Of a stretch of 64,000 nucleotides of DNA, positions 58,453-64,000 are shown in pieces. The position numbers were made by a program, and so were the translations under genes. Below the pieces are notes generated by a model, which had not been told where the DNA came from, did not search any database, and saw nothing but the letters and a program-made list of their open reading frames with translations. The stretch spans positions 1 through 64,000 of the forward strand of contig JAVDCA010000016.1 of the NCBI GenBank assembly GCA_030848545.1, in the 5' to 3' direction. Numbering within the stretch: position 1 is the stretch's first letter; every line of letters starts with the position of its first letter. The DNA comes from Astrobacterium formosum. GTDB taxonomy: Bacteria > Pseudomonadota > Alphaproteobacteria > Rhizobiales > Xanthobacteraceae.

Positions 58453-59940
58453 CTATTTGGCCGCCCCCACATTCCGACGGCTCGATCGGGAGCCGGACGG
58501 GTCCGTGGCACCCTCCCCGTTCGCGTTCGCCGCCACAACCAACTTCCCGCTCGGATGCGTCAACTCCGCCGGCTGCAAAATCTGGTCGAGTCGTTCCCGG
58601 GTCAGGAGGCCCTTTTCGAGAACGAGTTCGTAGACGCCACGGCCGCTCTCGAGGGCCTGGCGGGCGACTTCGGTGGCGTTGGCGTAACCGATGAAGGGGT
58701 TGAGCGCGGTGACGATGCCGATGGAATCCTCGACACTGCGGCGCAGCCGGTCGCGATTGGCGGTGATGCCTTCGACGCAGCGCTCCTTCAAGGTCAGGCA
58801 GGCGGCGCGGAGATGGCTGAGGCTCTTGAACAGGCTCAGCGCGATGATCGGCTCGAAGGCGTTGAGCTGCAATTGTCCGGCTTCGGCCGCGAACGAGATG
58901 GTGATGTCGTTGCCGATGACCTCGAAGGCGACCTGGTTGACCACTTCCGGAATGACCGGGTTGACCTTGCCCGGCATGATGCTGGACCCCGCCTGCCGGG
59001 CCGGCAGGTTGATCTCACCGAGGCCGGAGCGCGGTCCCGACGACAACAGGCGCAGGTCGTTGCAGGTCTTGGAGAGCTTGACCGCGACCCGCTTCAGGAC
59101 GCCGGAGAGCTGCACGAAGGCGCCGCAGTCCTGAGTCGCTTCAACCAGATTGCCGGCCGTGATCAGCGAGATGCCGGTGATCCGCGCGAGTTCGGCGCAG
59201 ACGATGCCGGCATAGTCCGGATGGGCGGTGATGCCGGTCCCGATGGCGGTAGCGCCGAGATTGATCTCGCAGATCAGCTTCGAGGCTTCGCGCAGCCGCT
59301 CCTCGTCCTCACCCAACATCACCGCATAGGTGCTGAATTCCTGCCCGAGCGTCATCGGCACGGCATCCTGGAGTTGGGTCCGGCCCACCTTGACGATGTC
59401 GGCGAACTCGACCGCCTTGGCTTCGAACGCCGAGCGCAGCTGCGCCATCGCGGCGACCAGGTGATCGATGAGAAAATGCAGCGCCACCTTGATCGCCGTC
59501 GGATAGACGTCGTTGGTGCTTTGGCTCATGTTGACGTGTTCGTTGGGGTGCAGGTGGCGATACTCACCCCGTCCGTGTCCGAGCAGTTCGAGTGCGCGAT
59601 TGGCGACGACCTCGTTGGCGTTCATGTTCGTCGAGGTGCCGGCGCCGCCCTGGATGACGTCGACGACGAACTGGTCGTGCAGGGCGCCGGCGCGGATCTC
59701 CTCCGTCGCCGCGACGATTGCCCCGGCCAGGGTCGGATCGAGCAGGCCCAACTGCCGGTTGGCGATGGCTGCCGCCTGTTTGATGCAGGCCAGGGCCCGG
59801 ATCAGGTCGGGATAGGCCGAAACGGAAATCCCGGTGATCGGAAAGTTCTCGACGGCGCGCAGCGTATGCACGCCATAATACGCCCCGGCGGGAATCTGGC
59901 GATCACCCAAAAGGTCGTGCTCCGAACGGAAGTCATTCAT
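58453..59940 (-). CDS. aspA: Aspartate ammonia-lyase
   Basis: Converts aspartate to fumarate and ammonia. The 495-residue protein has GSSIMPGKVNPVIPEVVNQV (the mobile catalytic loop), GGAGTSTNMNANEV, NDVYPTAIKVALH and GRTQLQDAVPMTLGQEF. NQVAFEVIGND and SIGIVTALNPFIG favour aspartase over class II fumarase. ATG 59,940 follows AGGAGG by nine bases. A C-terminal tail of about 20 residues rich in Gly/Ser/Arg exceeds the usual length. It lies downstream of a symporter gene, separated by a strong hairpin. Confidence 0.9.
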   Translation of the reverse strand: MNDFRSEHDLLGDRQIPAGAYYGVHTLRAVENFPITGISVSAYPDLIRALACIKQAAAIANRQLGLLDPTLAGAIVAATEEIRAGALHDQFVVDVIQGGAGTSTNMNANEVVANRALELLGHGRGEYRHLHPNEHVNMSQSTNDVYPTAIKVALHFLIDHLVAAMAQLRSAFEAKAVEFADIVKVGRTQLQDAVPMTLGQEFSTYAVMLGEDEERLREASKLICEINLGATAIGTGITAHPDYAGIVCAELARITGISLITAGNLVEATQDCGAFVQLSGVLKRVAVKLSKTCNDLRLLSSGPRSGLGEINLPARQAGSSIMPGKVNPVIPEVVNQVAFEVIGNDITISFAAEAGQLQLNAFEPIIALSLFKSLSHLRAACLTLKERCVEGITANRDRLRRSVEDSIGIVTALNPFIGYANATEVARQALESGRGVYELVLEKGLLTRERLDQILQPAELTHPSGKLVVAANANGEGATDPSGSRSSRRNVGAAK

Positions 59941-60153
59941 GGCAGTGGCTCCTCCTTGAGCCGTAGACGAAACGCCGCCGACCTGCTCCTCACGAACGGG
60001 AGCGTCGTCGAACAGACCGGCGATGAGACAAAAGGCTGGCTTCAGCCGCGCCGCGGCTGCGATCGAATTCAAAGCCTTGTGAAAGATCGACCGCCCGATC
60101 CGGCCCGTCACGCCTCGCCATATCCCGAGGGCGGTGCCGCATCGATTTTGGGG

Positions 60154-60182
60154 GACATGGCCGGGCATTGCCCGGCCATGTC
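60154..60182 (-). terminator. Perfect 14-bp hairpin after the symporter gene
   Basis: GACATGGCCGGGCA and TGCCCGGCCATGTC are exact inverted repeats separated by one base, 28 bases past the symporter stop. No T-run follows. It probably limits transcription from the symporter into aspA, which would then need its own promoter in the 59,941-60,150 gap. Confidence 0.55.
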
Positions 60183-60209
60183 GAAGTCAGGCGCGAGTTT
60201 GACGCCTCA

Positions 60210-61658
60210 TCACACCTGCGGAGCGGACTTCGCCTTGGCGGCCCGTTCCACGAACGTGATGACAAGGATGAGGCCCAACGACACGCAGAGCCCGGGCACG
60301 ATGCCGCCGCCCATCAGTTTCGCCAGGCTCGGGGTCGCCTGGACGACGGCCGCGGTGCCGCCGCCGAAGACCAGCGAAGCGATCGCCGCGTTCTTGGTGA
60401 CGTAAGTGCGGCCGTCCTTGTCCTTCCACCACAGGCCGAGGACCAGCGGGAAGAACATGCCGCCGCCGATGAAGACATAGCCGAACAGCAATGCCGACAA
60501 GACGGTCGGGAACATGAACGCCACCGCCACCGAGCCGACGCCGCCGAGCAGGGTCAGCCAGCGGGCATTTTTCACCAGATCGGCATCGCTCGCATTGGGC
60601 ATCAGCAGCGGCTTGATGACGTCCATCGTCAACAGCGTGATGGCGCCGTTCAAGCGGCCAGCCGACACGGTCATGTCGGCACCCACGATGGTGACGACGA
60701 GCAGTGCCGCCAGGATCGGATCGAGGTAGCTGGTCAGCAGCCAGGGGAACGCCATGTCGGGCCGCGGCAGGTTAGGATTGAGTGTGTAGGCCGCGATACC
60801 AATCATGATGCTGGCCGTGCACATGACGACGGCGAAGATCGCCGAATACATGAAAGCGTGCTGCGCCGTCTTGGCATCCTTGGCCGCGAAGCAACGCTGC
60901 CACCAGGCCTGGCTGGTGAACTGGCCGCAGAGCGGGCCGAGGAAGATGGCGAGGGCGCCCCAGAACCCGATGCTGCTCATCGACCACAGCTCGGGCTTGG
61001 TGGTTTCCACCGCTGCCTTGAGGCCGCCGATGCCGCCCGTGCTCCAGAACACCACCCCGAAGAACACGAAACCGACGACCACGCGGATGACACCCTGGAT
61101 CAGGTCGGTCCAGGCGATCGCCCACATGCCTCCCATCACCGTATAGGCGATGGCGGTGAGCGACGCCACCCAGATGCCGGTCGTCGGGTCGATGCCCATG
61201 GTGATCGACAGCAGCGCACCGATGCCGATCGCCTGGGCGCCGACGGTGCAGATCTCCGGGATCGTCATGCAGAAGCCGGCGATGGCTCGGAACCATTTGT
61301 CCCGGTACATCTCCTGCTCCATGAATTCGTTGATGGTGCTGTACGCATAGCGGCCGATCATGCCGGCGACCAGCAGCGCGAAGACGATCTTCGTTCCCTG
61401 CTCGCCGAACATCATCCACAACTGGTTCAGGCCGATTTCGTAGCCCTTGCCGGCGTAGCCGATGAAGTTGCCCACGCCCATGATGGTGGCGAAGTCAGCG
61501 AAGAAGACCAGCATCAAGGGCAATTGCTTGCCACTGACGAAGTAGTGAGCGGCGCTCTGGCCGCTCTTTTTGACCATCATCGCGCCGACGATCAATTGTA
61601 TCGGTAGTAGAATCGCGAGGATCCAAAGCGCGATGTACCCCACTTGTGTTATCGACAT
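60210..61658 (-). CDS. Sodium:solute symporter family protein
   Basis: A 482-residue protein with about thirteen hydrophobic segments. VKKSGQSAAHYFVSGKQLPL near the start and FIGYAGKGYEIGLNQLW are SSS-type, and GGMWAIAWTDLIQGVIR matches the family's central motif. The long interior contains VGADMTVSAGRLNGAITLL. ATG 61,658 follows AAAGGA. Position between aspartokinase and aspartase suggests uptake of an amino acid or dicarboxylate; substrate is not readable. Confidence 0.87.
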   Translation of the reverse strand: MSITQVGYIALWILAILLPIQLIVGAMMVKKSGQSAAHYFVSGKQLPLMLVFFADFATIMGVGNFIGYAGKGYEIGLNQLWMMFGEQGTKIVFALLVAGMIGRYAYSTINEFMEQEMYRDKWFRAIAGFCMTIPEICTVGAQAIGIGALLSITMGIDPTTGIWVASLTAIAYTVMGGMWAIAWTDLIQGVIRVVVGFVFFGVVFWSTGGIGGLKAAVETTKPELWSMSSIGFWGALAIFLGPLCGQFTSQAWWQRCFAAKDAKTAQHAFMYSAIFAVVMCTASIMIGIAAYTLNPNLPRPDMAFPWLLTSYLDPILAALLVVTIVGADMTVSAGRLNGAITLLTMDVIKPLLMPNASDADLVKNARWLTLLGGVGSVAVAFMFPTVLSALLFGYVFIGGGMFFPLVLGLWWKDKDGRTYVTKNAAIASLVFGGGTAAVVQATPSLAKLMGGGIVPGLCVSLGLILVITFVERAAKAKSAPQV

Positions 61659-61831
61659 GGCCGTCCGTCCTTTCCCGTTACTCCACCGCCGTAAGGGCCC
61701 CGGCGCCCCTTCCAGAAGCTGCTCTCTCGACTTCACACGAAATCGGCCCTTCTCGAACGAGGGCCGCGCCACTCTTTAAGTCCAAGCGATCGAACGGGGG
61801 TCGCGATCGTCGTCGTTCTCCGAGCCGACAT

Positions 61832-63079
61832 TCACCTGCCGTGGCCATCGTCCGGCCGATCGGCCGTCCTCTGGCTTTCGAACAGGCGTCCATGCAGCGC
61901 CTGAATCGCCGCAGTCATGTCCTTCTTGTCGACGATGCCGGATATCGCGTACGGCTCCGTGGACGTCTGCAGCAAGGCGATCCGTTCCCGCTGCAGGAGT
62001 TCGATGAAAGTGTCCGCCAGGCCGGACACGCTGTTGGCCGAACCGCCGACGAGGGAAATCCGCGAACCCACCTGTTCGGCCGACTTCATGCCGATCTCCT
62101 GGCCGAGCGCGGCGATCGTCTCGATGTTGGCGGCGCTGGCGGCGACTTCCATGTCGCGCTTGGAAACCTGGATATGATCGGCATCGACGCCGACGCTCGC
62201 CATCTTGCCGAGCAGCCGGCCGGCGCCCGCGAAGGCGTCCGAATTGGCGTCCTTCAACGTCAGGACGCCGTAATCCGTCTCGTGGGCGATGCCGACCACG
62301 GCGCGATCCCGCAACCGCTCGATCGTACCCTCGGCCTTGCTCGAGATGGTCGTGCCCGCCTCGTCGGTGAACGTGCACTTCACCTTTAGGGGCACGTTGT
62401 GCCGCCAGGCGATCTCCACCGCACGCGGATGAATGACCTTGGCGCCGTGCAGCGCCAGTTGATGGGCCTCTTCGTAGGTGCACGATTCGATCGTCGATGC
62501 CGCCGGGACGATGCGCGGATCGGCGGTCATGATACCGTTCACGTCGGTGTAGATCTCGACCGCCGCGGCCGCGACGGCCGCCCCCATGGCGGTCGCGGTC
62601 GTATCGCTGCCGCCGCGCCCCAGGGTGGTGATCTCGCCGCTCTCGGTGGCGCCCTGGAATCCCGCCACGACGACGATCTTTCCTTCGGCGACGTGCTTGA
62701 GGACGTTGACAGGTTTGATTTCGACGATCTGGGCGTCGCCGTGCTTCATCGTGGTGATGATCCCGGCCTGCTGACCGCTGAGGAATACGGCATCGAATCC
62801 CGCGTTCTTCAGAGCGCCGACGACGATCACGCCGGCCACGATCTCGCCGCACGCCATGATCATGTCGAGTTCACGGCTGTCGATGGACGGGCATTCCTGC
62901 CGGGCGAGATTGAGGAGCGTGTCGGTGGCGTAGGATTCGCCGCGACGCCCCAGCGCCGACACCACCACGACCGGACTGTATCCGGCCTTGGTGGCAGCGG
63001 AGATCTTTGCGATCACCTGCTGACGGCGCTCGGGCGTACTCACCGAGGTGCCACCGAATTTCTGCACCAGGATCGCCAT
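61832..63079 (-). CDS. lysC: Aspartate kinase
   Basis: Phosphorylates aspartate, the entry to lysine, threonine and methionine synthesis. A 415-residue protein: VQKFGGTSVSTPERRQQV at the N-terminus, VVVSALGRRGESY, GRGGSDTTATAMG and FTDVNGI-type YTDVNGIMTADPR in the catalytic part, then two ACT domains (GIAHETDYGVLTLKD; AEQVGSRISLVGGSA). This is the lysine-regulated type by domain layout. ATG 63,079 lies 23 bases past the asd stop. Confidence 0.94.
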   Translation of the reverse strand: MAILVQKFGGTSVSTPERRQQVIAKISAATKAGYSPVVVVSALGRRGESYATDTLLNLARQECPSIDSRELDMIMACGEIVAGVIVVGALKNAGFDAVFLSGQQAGIITTMKHGDAQIVEIKPVNVLKHVAEGKIVVVAGFQGATESGEITTLGRGGSDTTATAMGAAVAAAAVEIYTDVNGIMTADPRIVPAASTIESCTYEEAHQLALHGAKVIHPRAVEIAWRHNVPLKVKCTFTDEAGTTISSKAEGTIERLRDRAVVGIAHETDYGVLTLKDANSDAFAGAGRLLGKMASVGVDADHIQVSKRDMEVAASAANIETIAALGQEIGMKSAEQVGSRISLVGGSANSVSGLADTFIELLQRERIALLQTSTEPYAISGIVDKKDMTAAIQALHGRLFESQRTADRPDDGHGR

Positions 63080-63102
63080 CGTGTTACCCCCCAACCTTCC
63101 GC

Positions 63103-64000
63103 TCAGATGCGGTTGCGAGCGATCAGCTGCTCGGCGATCTGGACGGCGTTGAGAGCGGCGCCCTTGCGGATCTGGTCGCCGACCACCCACAGGCTGAGGC
63201 CGGCCGGAACGGTCGTGTCCTCACGGATCCTGCCGACGAAGACCTCGTCGCGACCGGAGACATAGGCCGGCATGGGATACAACTGTTCCGCAGGATCGTC
63301 CTGCACGATGACACCCGGCGCCTGCGAGAGAATCCGGCGCGCATCGTTTCGCGTGATTCTACGTTCCGTTTCCAGATTGATGACTTCCGAATGACTGCGT
63401 ACCACCGGGCAACGAACCGTGGTCGCGCTGATCGCCAGTTCGGGAAGCCCCATGATCTTGCGGGTCTCCAGAACGAGCTTCATCTCCTCCTTCGTGTATC
63501 CGTCGTCGAAGAAGACGTCGATCTGGGGGATGAGGTTGAACGCGATCGGGTAATGCTTCTTCAGCGACGCCACCGGCAGGATATTGGCGATGGCTTCGCG
63601 TCCTTCCAGCACTTCCCGGTACTGGGTCATCATCTCCTCGAGCGCGGCATTTCCGGCACCGGAGACCGCCTGGCAGGTCGAGACGATGACCCTCTTGAGC
63701 TCGCCGTGCTTGTGGATTGGATTGATCGCCAGCACCATGATGATGGTGGAGCAATTGGGATTGGCGATGATGCCGTTGTGCTTGTCGATGTCTTCGACGT
63801 TGACCTCGGGCACGACGAGCGGGACGTCCGGGTCGAGACGGAAGGTGCTGCTGTTGTCGATCACGACCGCGCCAGCCTTCACGGCTTCCGGCGCCATCAC
63901 CTTGCTGATCGGCCCACCGGCAAAAAAGGCGACCTGGATGTCCTTGAAGGCTTCGCCGCTGGCCTCTTCGATCACGTGATCGGTGCCCATGAACGGGACG
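63103..64000 (-). CDS. asd: Aspartate-semialdehyde dehydrogenase (N-terminus beyond window)
   Basis: Reduces aspartyl phosphate to aspartate semialdehyde. The visible 298 residues include FFAGGPISK, IDNSSTFR, the active site IIANPNCSTI with the catalytic cysteine, VSTCQAVSGAGNAAL, and VRCPVVRSHSEVINLE with the catalytic histidine region. About 40 N-terminal residues with the GATG-type NADP loop lie outside the window. It runs directly into aspartokinase, so the two pathway enzymes are co-transcribed. Confidence 0.94.
   Translation of the reverse strand, partial: VPFMGTDHVIEEASGEAFKDIQVAFFAGGPISKVMAPEAVKAGAVVIDNSSTFRLDPDVPLVVPEVNVEDIDKHNGIIANPNCSTIIMVLAINPIHKHGELKRVIVSTCQAVSGAGNAALEEMMTQYREVLEGREAIANILPVASLKKHYPIAFNLIPQIDVFFDDGYTKEEMKLVLETRKIMGLPELAISATTVRCPVVRSHSEVINLETERRITRNDARRILSQAPGVIVQDDPAEQLYPMPAYVSGRDEVFVGRIREDTTVPAGLSLWVVGDQIRKGAALNAVQIAEQLIARNRI

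Noticed and set aside
58453..59940. Class II fumarase instead of aspartase
   Set aside because: The NQVAFEVIGND and GIVTALNPFIG segments follow aspartase, and the gene lies with other aspartate genes.
58555..60405. A 616-codon plus-strand frame
   Set aside because: Shadow of aspA and the end of the symporter gene.

Overview
The window reads as chromosomal DNA of an alphaproteobacterium, most likely Hyphomicrobiales (Rhizobiales). The reasons are the high G+C content, HWE-type and poly-HAMP sensor kinases, small DUF6455, DUF5985 and DUF6165 proteins, tripartite tricarboxylate (TTT) and TRAP transporters, IS630-family elements, and a palindromic repeat with arms AAGCAATCCAG/CTGGATTGCTT of a kind common in rhizobial intergenic DNA. 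No rRNA, tRNA or CRISPR array was seen. Genus-level placement is not possible by eye.

Region 1 (1-24,100) is a surface-polysaccharide locus, nearly all on the minus strand. It makes a GDP-deoxyhexose (gmd, fcl, and a Gmd-like SDR beside a zinc-type C-methyltransferase). It carries GT2 and GT9 glycosyltransferases, three paralogous GT-C-like membrane proteins, FkbM-type and related methyltransferase-like proteins, a DUF6165 protein and a radical SAM/SPASM protein. Export is by an ABC pair with a Wzt-type C-terminal domain (23,798-21,778). Two IS630-family elements sit back to back (19,332-20,496 and 20,598-21,642) between the radical SAM gene and the exporter. The first uses an A7 slip site and looks intact; the second carries a nonsense codon.

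Region 2 (24,100-38,100) is a sugar-acid/uronide catabolic island. A minus-strand block encodes a Gfo/Idh/MocA oxidoreductase, TctC-TctB-TctA, a TIM-barrel isomerase, an enolase-superfamily enzyme and a second isomerase. A plus-strand block encodes a KDPG-type aldolase, a PfkB kinase, a GH88-like unsaturated glucuronyl hydrolase and an SDR. Between them lie a TetR regulator and an unusual dihydroorotate-dehydrogenase-like gene. A shared 16-bp palindrome, GTAACYGTCTRGTTAC, occurs once before each block, which makes TetR control of the whole island likely.

Region 3 (38,100-48,600) is a signalling block. It holds a DUF6455 protein, two DUF5985 membrane proteins with a winged-helix-like protein, a REC-PAS-HWE kinase-REC protein, and, overlapping it by 4 bp, a 2,100-residue cytosolic hybrid kinase with eleven near-identical 92-residue HAMP repeats. 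A small unknown protein and malate synthase G (glcB, plus strand) follow.

Region 4 (50,989-58,044) is a GntR-led minus-strand operon: gntR, HpcH/HpaI aldolase, FGGY kinase, TRAP dctP-dctQ-dctM, D-2-hydroxyacid dehydrogenase. A perfect 11-bp inverted repeat upstream of gntR is a likely operator. Region 5 (58,453-64,000) groups aspartate metabolism: asd (cut by the window end), aspartokinase, a sodium:solute symporter and aspartase. Several strong hairpins separate transcription units. The most interesting candidates are the TetR-controlled uronide island with a TTT transporter, the poly-HAMP kinase and its neighbours, and the polysaccharide locus with its three membrane-protein paralogues.
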